DNA of 64,000 bases, taken from positions 6,780,501 to 6,844,500 of the forward strand of contig CP126191.1 in the NCBI GenBank assembly GCA_030272155.1. Direction: 5' to 3'. The notes under the pieces are model-generated. The model saw only the letters and a program-made list of their open reading frames with translations. It searched no databases and was not told the origin of the DNA. A program made the translations under genes and the position numbers. Below are positions 10,193 to 21,800 of this stretch, piece after piece. This DNA is from Tetradesmus obliquus (lineage: Eukaryota > Chlorophyta > Chlorophyceae > Sphaeropleales > Scenedesmaceae). The number at the start of each line of letters is the position of its first letter. The stretch's first letter is position 1.

Positions 10193-12683
10193 GTGCAGCT
10201 GAGCAGCGCGTGAGCCAGTTGAACATCAGTTTTGGTGCTGGTGATGCCATATATGCTACTGAGTGGCCCTGCTGCGGCAACACGCAGGCAACCCACAGCT
10301 GTGCAGGCAGGATGACCTTCTCTGCTGCTGCTGTTGTGGTGGCTGTTGTATGTAGAACTGTTGTGTTAAGGGCGTACCTCCGTGCGTGGAACTTGTACTG
10401 CAGCATGTAGTCTGTTGCCTTCCTTGTCATGTCCGGTGCGAACGGGAACCCTATGTGCTGTTTGCAGTGTGTTGTATACTATGTTGTAGCGGTCCTGGTG
10501 GGGTGGGGGTGATCAGGGCTACATCGATCCTTGTGTTGTGCTGTACATTCCTGAACCTGATGCGTTCTGGCATAGGAAAACTAGCCAGGCATCCATTCTA
10601 GCTGCACCAACCTAACACGTGTCATGCTTGGTTTGTTCTGGGGTTTGTGTGTGTTCCTGTGTGGAGTACGAGCACAGCGTCCTGTCCGCTCGTGTGCGAA
10701 AGCGTCGACCTGGCTGTGTTTGGCTGCAGCTGCAGTATGGTTCGGTTGTGATGAGGGATGTTTTGCAGGGTTAGCTTGTGGTTAGCTTGTGAAACTAATA
10801 CCGCAAGGTAGGCGTCCAAACTAATACCGCGCAGGTTGGTTGCGCTGTTTGTTTCCGCTGTTGTGGTGTGCAGCACTGCAGACGCATCAGGGTGAACACG
10901 CCCTGCATGCGTTGCTGTTTCAGTTGAAGCATACGTGGCCTCGGGGCTGCGGTTTTGTGTGAAGAATTGTATGCATATAAGGGACTAGTCTGCACGTTTT
11001 TTATGCTAGACCAACCCGATCCCACACCGCCCTTGCCTGCTTTGTTACTACTACTGTGCGCGCATGTGATGGTACCTGTGGATGCCAGCTGGGCACCACA
11101 GCCCGCATACTCCATTGTGGTTTGGACTAATTGCTGCGCAGTGTTTGTTGTGGTTGCACTTTTACCTCGGTGCACACGTTTCTTTACTAATGCTACGGCC
11201 TGCGCTGTAGCTCACACCCAGTCCTGGCTTGGTGCGTCCTGGAGTACATATGCAGAATCAATACGTCAGCGGTCTCCTGTGCAATGTTGAGTTGCTGGTG
11301 TGCAGGCACGCTGTGTGTATGGTGCTGCCACCGCAAACAGCAGTTTTTGCTATGCCAGCAGCGTGGTGCACACACTCTTGGCAGTAGCAATAGTAGCACC
11401 GAGTGCCGCGCTTGCACTCGGTCTCCAATGCTGAATCTCCATCCTGGTTCGCTGCAGTCCCGGCTTGTGCGCTTCAGCACAGATGCTGAGCAGCAGGCGT
11501 GCTGTTGCATGTATTGCAGGTAGAGGTACTGCCTGTGGTAGCAGTTGCCTGGTTGGCTCTTCAGAGCCAACGTTTTGTGGGCACCTTTGTTGCTATCTTG
11601 CCTATCATATCCGAGCAGCAGCCCTGATGCCATGGCCTCGCCTGGGCAGGAGTCTCGGCTGCCCAACAGATGACCAGTGATTAGTAGTCTTGTTTCGCAT
11701 GCTGCTGCGGCGTTGTGTTATGAGCACGTGAGCACTGCTTGCTTGCTGTGGCCAGTTTGCTTCTGTGTTGGCCTGCAGGCGTGTGCGTGCGATGCAGCCA
11801 GAATGCGTGACGGCTGCAGTGCATGAGTGATGGAGAGTCGAGCTCTAGGTTGATCATGCATGTGAGATCTCGCTAGTGCGATTTTGGAGTGGCATGATGC
11901 TAGGCCAGCCTTGGCTCAGGTGCCATGGTACTATTAGGGTGTCAAGCATAAGAATGCTTGTTACAGTTGGTACTGCCATGGTACTACCGTGTTGTGAAGA
12001 GAAAAGCGTGACGGTAACTGAACAATTCTTACCAACGGCAGATGTCATCTCTGCTGTAGCCTTACAATGCGGTGTCCTGAGGCTGGTGCAGGGTCTGCAG
12101 CAGAGTAAGGGCCCCTCGTGGGCCCCTGCTATTCTTTTTACCCTTACAGCCGCGATAGCCAGCCAGTCTAACACCTAGGTCAGGCCTGCAACTCTTTACA
12201 CAGTGTGACCTACTGCACTGCTGCTGACGCAGCAATGAGAGAGGTTAGTTACGTGAGTCCTGGCACCTTCTCAATGGCACGAGTCACAACATGGTGATGA
12301 AGACACAGTCAAGACCAGACTGAAAAGAGAGTGAACACACCATCAAACACAATGCACATCCTCAGTCATGGCATCCTTGGGCTAGCCTGCAAGGCTCTGC
12401 TTTCAACGACACTTATGACATGCTCAGACATACCGCAAAGCATGTTTGCAACTGCACATGCACATGCTGCATCAACAAGACAGCTGGATCCAATCCTGCA
12501 TGTCTAGCTGGCGCACACTCATGTTGACTGCCGTCGCCACACACTTGCGCACTGCAGCAACTGGGTGAGCAGTTCGCGTGCATACCTGCATCAATACACA
12601 CACAACACGTTCTGTGTTCACTACCACACACCTCTCTAACAAAACATGGTACATAAATGCAAAAACATGAAAAAAGTTAAACC
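10193..12683. other. Long G/T-rich 3' flank, no gene seen
   Basis: About 2.5 kb with no supported exon. From the previous stop to about 11850 the + strand is rich in G and T, the composition seen after other rightward genes here, so it may be a long 3' UTR. From about 12180 the composition turns to A/C on the + strand, consistent with the 3' flank of the leftward POP4 gene. A 19-base direct repeat sharing AAACTAATACCGC occurs near 10793 and 10818. Confidence 0.4.
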
Positions 12684-13735
12684 TTATGGTTGTGCACCTT
12701 GGAGCAGCAACCTGCACTGCAGTGTTGCCATGCCACCGCTGCTGCTGAGCTGCACAGCCTGCTCCAGGCCAGGCACCAGGCATTCAAACACTGCGCCTTT
12801 CAGCGGCACCACACTGCTGCGGCCCTCTGGCGTCACCAACACAAACGTATTGGCAGTCGCCTTTGCTACGATGCCTGCGCGCCCTGCACAGATGGGGTTC
12901 TTGCAGGACGTCACCCGCAGCACAGCACCGTGCCAGTCCAAGCCCTGCAGCAGCCGCTCAGGCTCTGCCTTTCCTGCGAGCTGCTCTGCTGCATACTTGC
13001 TCCAGAGCTCATGCAGCGGCAGCAGTGCTGCATAGTCCACTCCGGTTGGCGGCAGCTGACACAGCGCAGTGCGCTGCGCACGCGGCAGCAGCTGTGCTGT
13101 TAGCTGCTGCTGTCGGCGGCCTTTGCTGGGGCGGGTGATGTTGAGTTTCGCGGTGGGGTTGTCCAGCACGACTGACTTGTCGACTGTGCGGTTGCTGATC
13201 ATGCTGCGAGCTGTGGGTGGAGGCATGTTGGTTGTCATGAGCTGCTCAACCACGTCATCCACTGCCCCATGGCAGCCAGATGCACTGGGCAGCTGCAGTC
13301 TAGCAGCTGCCTGTGAGGCAGCCAGCGCTTCCGGCAAAGGATTGTAAGGAAACGCGCCCGGTTCATCTGCGGCCGATGCTGGCTGCTGCTGGCCTGCTGG
13401 CTGCTGCTGGCCTGCTGGCTGCTGCTGGCCTGCTGGCTGCTGCTGTTTTGTTGCAGCCTGAGTGGCTGCTGCTGCAGCAGCAGCAGCAGCAGCTGGTGGT
13501 CTGATCGCAGCCTGGCCGGCGTCCAACCCCCCTGAGCGATAGTGGTTGAGAGCATCAAGCCTGAAGTTGGCAGCAATAGCCACGATAGACAGCACCAGGG
13601 AGTCAGTCCAGAGAAAGCAGGTGTCAACAGCTGCACCAGTGCTAGACCTATCGACGTACATGCGGTTGGCACATGAAAGAGTTCACATCAACCTTATTCA
13701 TCGCACCTTCTTTTCTTGGTGTTGGACGTCTTCAT
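12684..13735 (-). CDS. POP4: RNase P/MRP protein subunit POP4 (Rpp29)
   Basis: Two exons read leftward, 13707-13735 and 12684-13560, give 301 residues; the tiny first exon (MKTSNTKKRR) joins in phase to LDALNHYRSGG. Rpp29/POP4 is a core protein of RNase P, which removes 5' leaders from pre-tRNA, and of RNase MRP. The C-terminal ~90 residues carry the family's SH3-like barrel signature: LHELWSKYAAEQL, then DWHGAVLRVTSCKNP, GIVAKATANTFVLVTPEGR and VVPLKGAVFEC. The protein is longer than the usual ~220 residues because of a low-complexity insert: an Ala run and four copies of QQQPAG encoded by an 18-bp tandem repeat (about 13378-13446). Basic N-terminus suggests nuclear import. Neighbouring kinase gene is divergent with about 500 bp between starts. 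Confidence 0.92.
13378..13446 (-). repeat. 18-bp coding tandem repeat (QQQPAG) in POP4
   Basis: Four near-perfect 18-bp units inside POP4 exon 2, each encoding QQQPAG. Copy number is likely variable between strains because the units are almost identical. Confidence 0.85.
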
Positions 13736-14238
13736 GCTGGTGTTCGCACAGCTTTGCAAAAGCCGCTGCGGGATTTCACGATGAGAGCTCTCACAGCATG
13801 TACTTCAAATGAACAGCAATCGATGAGTTGGACCAGAAGAGGACAGGCACGCGTTGCCCAGTGCAAGCCGTCCGGAGCGTTGTCACTACCACTCTTTGAA
13901 AGGCACAGCAGATGCGCGTGCTGGAGGGTGGGTAGCGTGCGGCGCTCGCCGTCTAGACTTCCGTTTGCAGACGCGCATTCGATATGTTAATGTGTCGCGT
14001 CTACCTGTGCTGCTGACAGCAGCCGAGCTCGCCGCTTGCTGCTCCCTTGAGTTGGTGCAGGAACGGCAGCTACTTAGCTGGGGACCTCAACGCGATATGT
14101 CACTGGAATCAAATTGTCGATAAACATGCTGAGTTGCATGCTGCGAGCACCAGCCTTCCAAAGGCAATAGCGGTTACCGGGTCCCCACTCTCCTCCTTGC
14201 GCTATCACCGCGCTTGATCGGGCTCAAATACAGCTATC
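13736..14238. promoter_or_regulatory. Putative bidirectional promoter, POP4 / kinase
   Basis: About 500 bp between two divergent start codons. It must contain both 5' UTRs and both promoters. No clear TATA element was picked out on either strand. Confidence 0.5.
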
Positions 14239-15626
14239 ATGCCACAGCTTCGCCTGCTGCACCGAGGATGGTGAGTGCTGCCGAGGGTGCCACTGCCGAA
14301 TCATCAAGGTCACCAGGCAGGCCTCACTACATCTGATTTGTGCCCTGCTTGATCACTGCAGCATCAGCTCTGTCTTCTGCTCTGGGGAGCAGGAAAGCGA
14401 GCACAAGATCGTCAAAGGTGAGTACGAGCTCCAAATGTGGGGCAAGATCACACACCCTTGGCTCAGCAAACAACTGTTCATGCCTGCTCTCATTGCTGAT
14501 TGCTGCTGTCTATTGCTGTTGCGAAAGTGTGCGCGCCTGTTAACCGATCTAGCAAACCTGTTGGCAGCTCTGCTCAGGATGCTCCCTGTATGCTCACGGC
14601 TGCCGTGTTGCTTGCCTGCTGCTGCGCGCAGCCTACCACAAGTGCTGCGACCTGCAGGCGCGCCACTGGCTCAACATCAGCCGGGAGGTGGCCATCCTTA
14701 CCGCGCTGCGCGACCTCAAGTAAGCTGCTGCTGCTGTATTCTACAGCCACTTGCTGCCATCACATGCCAATGCACGATGCTGCAAACCATTGCGAGGGCT
14801 GCACACTGCAGCACCTGCATCAAGGTGTCGGCTTGGTGCTGCCGCCTCTGCTTACTTGCCACTGTTGTGTGCTGCTGCTGCTCCTGCTTTCCCGACATTG
14901 TGTAACACCCCTGCAGGATGCCAGGCGTGGTGCAGCTGTGTGGCACGCTTGATGACGCCGCCAACCTGTGCCTGGTGTTCAAGCCGTGCCGGGGCGGAGA
15001 CCTGTACAAGCGGCTCGCGCAGTGCGGCCTGCTCAGCGAGGCGCAGCTCTGCAGGGAGGTGAGGCCATGAGCGCTGCTGCTGGGGACAGTCGAGCACGGG
15101 GTGTTCATGCCTTCCTTTTTTTATTTATGCAAAAGTTGATATGTGATGGCACGCCATGCGCTGGGGTGCTTCCTGTGTGTCTGTGTTTGTATGGTGCAGT
15201 GTGCCTGCGTCAGGCATCGCCAACGTCCATACGTGCAGGAGTAACACGTGGTGTGCCTGGGGCCATTGTCACCCAGCTGGTCAAGCCGCAGTCTGCATTG
15301 GCACGATCCAGTCCATCAACATCCACAGGGGCATGAACGTCACCAATCCCCCTGCCGTGCTTCTTGCCCTGCGCATCCGCTTACAGCCAATACAGGCCAC
15401 ACTTTCACTGCCCAGCCGCCCTCCGTTGCTGCTTTCCTGCAAGCGACACCTTCAATTGTGCTCTGCAAGCTCTCCTGCAAGCTCTCCTGCAAGCTCTCCT
15501 GCAAGCTCTCCTGCAAACCCTCCCGTTCCAACTCTCCTGCAAACGCGCCCACCTCGCCGCTGCTGCCGCCGCAGGTGATCATCCCGCTGCTCAAGGTGCT
15601 GTGCCGGCTGCACGGCCTGGGCATCA

Positions 15627-15658
<32 letters not shown>

Positions 15659-18600
15659 TTCGACAGCCGCGGCAGCCTGGTGCTGGGAGACTTTGGGCTG
15701 GCCATCCGCGCGCCCGAGCGCGCCACCAGCAGGGTGGGCACACTGGACTACATGGCGCCAGAGGTGAGGCGGAGCCAGTAACGGATCACATGTGGCTGGC
15801 GCCCTGCGCTTAATCCGGCGGCAGCACGCCAGCCGCTAACACCCAGCACGCGCTCACCACACCTCACAGCACCTCGCCACACCTCACCACCCCACTCGCC
15901 TCACTCCCGCTCCTCCCAAGCCTATCCCCTCACACACCCCGCCCCTCTGCCAACACCCCGAACACACCCCGCACCCAACAGGTGCTTGCGCAGCCCAGCC
16001 CCGACGTGGTAGCTTTACGCCAGCTCAAGCCGCGCCACCTGCCCGCCTACGACAACAAAGTGGACGTGTGGGCGCTGGGAGTGCTCGTCTACGAGGCTCT
16101 CATGGGAGTGACCCCCTTCGGGCACCCAGACCCCGAGACTGCATCCCTGCAGGCGCAGTTCCGGCGGCCGGCCCCGCTGCGGCCGGGCGTGTCTGGCGGC
16201 TGCGCTGACTTTGTGGCTCGCGTGCTGACAAAGCAGGCCGGGCTGCGGCCCTCTGCGGCGCTGCTGCTGGGTCACCCCTGGGTGCAGGCACACCTGGAGG
16301 GCGCCGACGTGGCAGCACACCAGGCGGCGGCACAGCAGTGGTGAGCGCAGAATGCCGCGCAATATGCAATGCTAGCCAGTCAGCCTGCCTGCGCATGGCT
16401 GTGGCTTTTATACGTTGCGTTTGAGCTGTGACCTCCTGTGCTGCTGCTTGGTATTGCATGGTTCTGCAAGTCGTGCTGCAGCATGCGCTGCTGCCACGCC
16501 TGCTGCTGCTATTGATGTTGATGCATCTGCTGTTGCACGCACTTGCGTATGTGCTGCCAGGAATGGGGCACTTCAAGGCGGCCGGCTACACTCGTTTGCC
16601 GCCAACATTGAGCGAGTGACCTCTTGTCCCGACAGCAACTCAGCAGCAGACACGAACCCTGCAGCAGCAGCACCAGCATGCGCCAGCAACGCCTCCCCGG
16701 CTGCATGCGCCTTGCCAGCCAGCGGCAGCAAGGTTAACAGCGACAGCAGTGTCAACATGTCTCAATTCCTGCAGCATCCCGTGGTACAGCAGCAGCAGCA
16801 GCAGGAGCTGCCAATCCAGCCACCACCAAGGCCCTGGGAGAAGCTGGTGCAGCAGCACAGGCAGCAGCAGCAGCTTGCTGCAGTACAAGCAGCAGGGAGT
16901 CCTGCAGTGCCAGCCGCAGGCAGTCCTGCTGCTGCTGCCAGCTCCTTCAGTGCAGCGTCACATGCATGCGTCAGCCGCACAGCGAGCGCGCCGTGGCCCG
17001 TCTCTGCATTTGCAGGCTCAGCCGTGGCAGGCTGCAGCACACCCACTACTATGCAGCCGCCGCTGACCCCAGCAGTGCCGCAGCTCAGTCCTGCCAGCAG
17101 CCTCACTGCAGCACAGCAGCTTTCGCTTGGTGTAGCACCTGCAGCAGCAGCAGCGCAGCTAGCGGGGACCTCCAGCCTGCCAGCCGCGCTGCAGCAGTCG
17201 ATGCTGTGCAGCTCCACCCCTGCGTCACCTGTCACTGACAAGGCCAGTGCCGGCTTCTGGCTGCTGTCGCCGCAGAATCATGCAGCCAAGCACATGCCTG
17301 GCGGCAGCTGGGGGCAGCAGCCGCCGCCGCCGCAGCAGCAGCAGCAGCCGGCTATCCTGGCTGGCCTGCCGCTGTATGCAGGCAAGCTGCAGCTGCGGCG
17401 GCCTCCTGCTGCCGCTGCTGCTGGGCCAGGGGCTGGTGCTACAGCTGCACCCCCGCATGGGCTGCTGCAGTGCCACGTGCTTGCCAGCCCCATGGCAGCT
17501 CAGGTGCGTGGCTGACTCACCTATATACATGCAGCTGCATGCTGCTGCCACACACGCTTAGCACCACTGACCGCTTCACATGCTGTACGTTGTACGTCTG
17601 GCAGCCCAATCACCACACACCGCCACGTACTGAGAGGAGCAGCAATATATATTGACTGGCCTGGCCCACCTCTGCTGCATTGTTGGTGCGGCTGCCCCTG
17701 CAGATTGCCGCCTGGCCTGCCAGCTCAATACCTCCCAGTCCCATGGCTGGCAACCCACCAGCAGCTGCCAGCAGCACCAATAACGCCAGCTGCGTCCAGC
17801 TGCTCAGCCCCTGCAAGCACATCCCAGCAGCAGCAGCAGCAGCAAGCCCAGCGCGGCCTCACGTGCTGGCGCTGTCTCCGCTGCCAGGCCTGGTGCGCCA
17901 CGCCAGTGCAGGGCTGCTGCTGCAGCCCAGCCACTGCGCATCGCTGCCGCCTGCGCCGCTGCCGTACAGGCCAGCGCTGCGTGTGCAGCGGGAACTGCTG
18001 CAGGACAAACGAGGTCCAGCAGCAGCAGCAGCCGTGCATGGCTTGCACCTCAGTGCATCTGCGCAGCAGCTGCAGCTGCAGCCACAGCCGGCCAAGCAGC
18101 TGCCTCCTGCAGGCAGCAGCAGCGGCAGCAGTAGCGGCTGCAGCAGCGCTGAAGACAGCAGCAGCAGCTGCAGCAGCCGCAGCAGCAGCCCAGACATGCG
18201 CCGCTGCACAGCAAGCCCTGAGCCTGATGCTGTGCTGGGCAGCAGCCATGACTGCTGCGTGGGCCTTGCCTTGCTGCCTGCCCACTACACTGCTGCCAAG
18301 CAGCAGCTGCCAAGCCTGGCCAGCGCTGCAGCTGACACCGCCGAAGCTGACCAGCAGCAGCAGCAGCAGCTCGTGTTCAGCAAGGCCCCTTTTGCAGCAG
18401 CAGATGCAGCAGCTAGCGAGCCCGGCGCAGCCTGTGCCGCTGGCCTGTCTAGCTTGGGCCAACTGCTGACAGCAACACACAGCTCAGCAGCGCTTGCTGC
18501 AGCAGCAGCAGCAGCCGCTGCTCTCCCTGTGCTGGCCGCAGCAGCACCAGCCGACAATGCTTCACCTGCAGGCAAGGCTGCCGATCTGTCTGGCTGTGGG

Positions 18601-18829
18601 GTGGCTGACAACAGCGCCAGCACTGAAGCGGCAGGGCTGCCTGCGCTGCCGTTTATTGAGAGGCAGGCTGCTGTGCTTGAGGAGCAGCTGGAGGTTGCCA
18701 AGAAGACGCATGCACGCAAGCTTTGGAAAAAGGTGAGCCCGCGAGCCCTAGAGCTAATGGTGGTGACGCCGCGCAGGACATCTGCTGCCCGCACTTAGTG
18801 GTGTGAAGAACGTTGTGCAGGCTGCCTAG
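14239..18829 (+). CDS. Ser/Thr protein kinase with long disordered C-terminal tail
   Basis: Nine exons (14239-14270, 14362-14417, 14632-14719, 14917-15058, 15575-15763, 15982-16340, 16561-17503, 17704-18732, 18821-18829) give 948 residues, and all phases match. The kinase domain spans about residues 3-280. ATP-binding Lys is at about 29 (IVKAYHK), its Glu partner at about 48 (ISREVAIL), the catalytic loop HRDVKPEN at 125-132, DFG at 145-147 and APE at 167-169 after [21 protein letters not shown] follows. All catalytic residues are present. The Gly-rich loop is degenerate (HRGCISSV), and the segment between APE and DVWALG is longer than usual. GTLDYMAPE and the overall style resemble Aurora- or CAMK-like kinases of green algae, but I cannot fix the subfamily. 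Residues ~300-948 are Ala/Gln/Ser/Pro-rich and disordered, ending in a short coiled coil ([20 protein letters not shown]). The last exon adds only two residues and the stop. Confidence 0.82.
15463..15530 (+). repeat. 12-bp tandem repeat in kinase intron
   Basis: About five units of CAAGCTCTCCTG, the last ones degenerate, in the intron before the exon that carries the HRD motif. It supplies a pyrimidine-rich tract ahead of the 3' splice site. Confidence 0.8.
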
Positions 18830-21800
18830 AAAGCAGCAGCTCACCGCTTCGCCAGGGCAGGATCATGGCTGCACTGTACAGCGCGCATTGCTAGCTGCCG
18901 GTCATGCTGTTGGCGCTGCGGGTGTGCAGTGCCAGCCTGAGCGGGCCGCGTGCTGCTGTGGCTGCCTGCAGGTGCAAGGCGTGTGCAGGATGATGGCCAA
19001 GCCCCGCCCGCTTGCCGCATGATACGGGTGTGTATGCTGCCACAACCGGCAGTCTGGTTTTGTGAGAATGTGATCCTACAGTGATGTCATATGTGTGAGC
19101 TCAATCGATTAATACAGAGATGATGTGCCAGCCTTGCGCCAGCCTCTGCCACTGATGCACGTTCCTCAAGCTGTTGCGCGAGGCTACTCCTGGCTATTGA
19201 CTTTCTCACACAATAGCAGCCACGCTGCGCAGCTGGGACATGTATGATGGTGTGCGCCTTTCAGGCCCGATCAGGGCAGCATTTGCCTAGTCTAGGTGCT
19301 AGTGCGAACACAGCACTTGATATTGTATGGCCTGCTGACCTGATTAGCAGGCGGCGGGCCACAAGATGTCAGTAGTGGATGCGTAGTAGGTGCTAGGGTT
19401 CAGGTCTGGGCTTGTGCTGTGGCAGATGTTTGGCTGAGGGCCGCAGCCAGCAGCGCTTCAACTGGGGCTGCTGCTGCTGTGGATGCGCGGTAGCGTTGCA
19501 GTTGTTGTATGTACAGGCAGCGCTGCAGCTAGGAGGCAGTGTACATTATGCCTGGCCAGCCGCACCTCTACTTGGCTGCTGGCAGGCACGGCTACATAGT
19601 TAGAGTGCTGAGGGCAGCAGTGCTGAACGCTAGCGTTCAGCTGTCGCGCGTCAGGGGTACGAGGAGAAGGAGTAGTTGTAGGTATGGGTGTCCTATGTAC
19701 AGCAACATGTCCTTGTTGGCAATAGGGGACTCGTAGTTACATTCACCAACGGTTTTGTGGCGAGTTAGGGTACAGAGGCAGCGCCTAAGAGCAGAGCATC
19801 CAGCTGCCGGGCATGCCTATACAGAGCTTGTGTGATATGTGAGGTGCTGACTGCTGCCTGAATGACCTGGCAGAGCCTCCTGCACTGCCTGCGCAGGGGA
19901 ACAGCTGCTCACTAGATTGTGTGAGCACTGAGTGATGTTGTCTTGGTGTAGACCTGGGCCGCACCGCCGCTTGTCTTCACCAATGGCATCTGCCTTGTGG
20001 CTTGCTGCTGCTGACCCTGTTATGACTGGGGCCTTAGTAGCGAGCACTTGCTGCAGTAGAGCAGATGGGTTGGCTGTGCGCGTAGGCGTCGGCTGCTTCT
20101 GCGGCATGCACAGCTTGACGGCTTGGGTAGGGTAGAGAGGCGCACACCTCTGCTGAGTGGTTCAGATGACCTGCCACTTGAGTGATACATATTAGCGCTT
20201 GGCACTGTGCAAGGTGCGGTGAGAAGAACAGGGCCGCGTCCTGCTGCCCAGCACTTGTACATAGCTGCAGAATATGCGGCAGGAAGAAGAGTTTCCAGTG
20301 CGGAAGTGCAGTGATTCTAGCAGCCTGCACACAGCAAGGTAGCACATGTGCCATCCATGACACTGCCGATGCACGGCATGTGTGAGTTGCCTGTAATGTG
20401 TTCTGTTGTGTAGCTGGCTGGCCTGGCATTCTTACCAGGGTTGGGGCATTGTTTGCGGTTGCATCGTCAAGGTGCTGGTTATGATTACAGCTATGCCACT
20501 TCTCAGCTAGAGGCGTGAATAGCATATGCACTTACGCCCGCCAACCACTTGCACGGCTGCTGGGTGGGCATCATGCCAATTGCTGCGTACAGGCATTTAT
20601 TGAGGTACGATGGGTTTTGCAGGATCTGGGGTGGTAGTGTGTGTGGTGGTCCTGTCCCATCTGCTGGTGTCAACTCAGCAGTGGGTGTCACAGCTGGTCT
20701 CCAGGACTCACTGTTTTGCTGGCCGGCAGCAGCAGTAGAAAACTTGCCTGCAAACGTGCAGTAGATCAGCTGCAACAGTGTTAGTTGCAGTGCATCAGTC
20801 TCTCGCTTTGGCTCTGGTGGGGCGGCAGCGCCTGCAGTTGTTCTGCAGCCGTCCAGTAGTTCATGATGCAGTGCAGGATCAGCACACATCCATGGCAGAT
20901 TAGGTATGGGCATGCTGGGCTGCAGTTTGATCGGCTGAGTTGCTAGGCACATGCGCACCTGGTGCACGCGTTTTTGGCTGCTGTGTGTGCAGCGTCACAC
21001 ACACATGGTAGTGACAGGCATGGTGGGCTGTAGCATCGCTGGGTGGGCTCTGTTGCAATCGCACATCTGAAGCATGTGTTTGAGCTGATGCTTGCGGGTG
21101 TGTGCACATCGTAACACGCACACGCATGTTGGAGGTAGTCATGGTGCCTGGGTGTGATTCGTCTTTCCACTGGTTGTGGTTGTCGTGCTGTGCCGGTTGT
21201 CAGCGGCATGCATCATCGTGCAGCATGCCACGTAACAGTTGTATACATGCAAGCAGACTGTGCTGCTTGCCAAATGTGCGCATCCATCACGGGCGCTTGT
21301 TGGTCCAGCACCACCCATTGACATTTGGTGGTCTGCTGTGCTGAGTATGGAACTGCAGAGCTGCTCAGTCTGTCTGCAGCTGAGCTAGCGATTGCACCGT
21401 GTCCAATGTTTGACTGCGGCACTGCACATCAGCGCTGTCAATCGCCAATGCGTCTGAGCACGGCCTTGCACACCAAGGCTGCTGCTCAGTTGCCACCTGC
21501 CTGCAAGCCCAGTGCGTGGGCTCCTCTGTCTCGTGGGGTATGGATTTCTCTCTGTCTTGTGTGTTATGTGATCCTCTGTCTTGTGTGGTTTCGGCAGCTC
21601 CAAAAGAGCTGCAGGGTGCAGCTCCACCTCTCCATGGGCTATTCTGGCTAGCTGTTGTGCTGCATCATTTTCTGTGCTTATGATTGCTTTGCATTAGGAC
21701 CCCTTCTTTTCTGTGTGTCGAGTTTCCTGTGTCAGCTGTAGGGCAGCAGGCCGCTTGGAAATAGTCTTTTGGTTTCCCAGTCACTACACAGCGGGGTGTC

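Noticed and set aside
10193..11850. Short open frames in the G/T-rich flank
   Set aside because: They are short, Cys- and Val-rich, lack phase-consistent neighbours, and fit chance expectation in skewed DNA.
17705..18480. Two further long frames overlapping the kinase tail
   Set aside because: They are out-of-frame readings of CAG repeats (poly-Cys, poly-Leu). Splice phases select the kinase frame.
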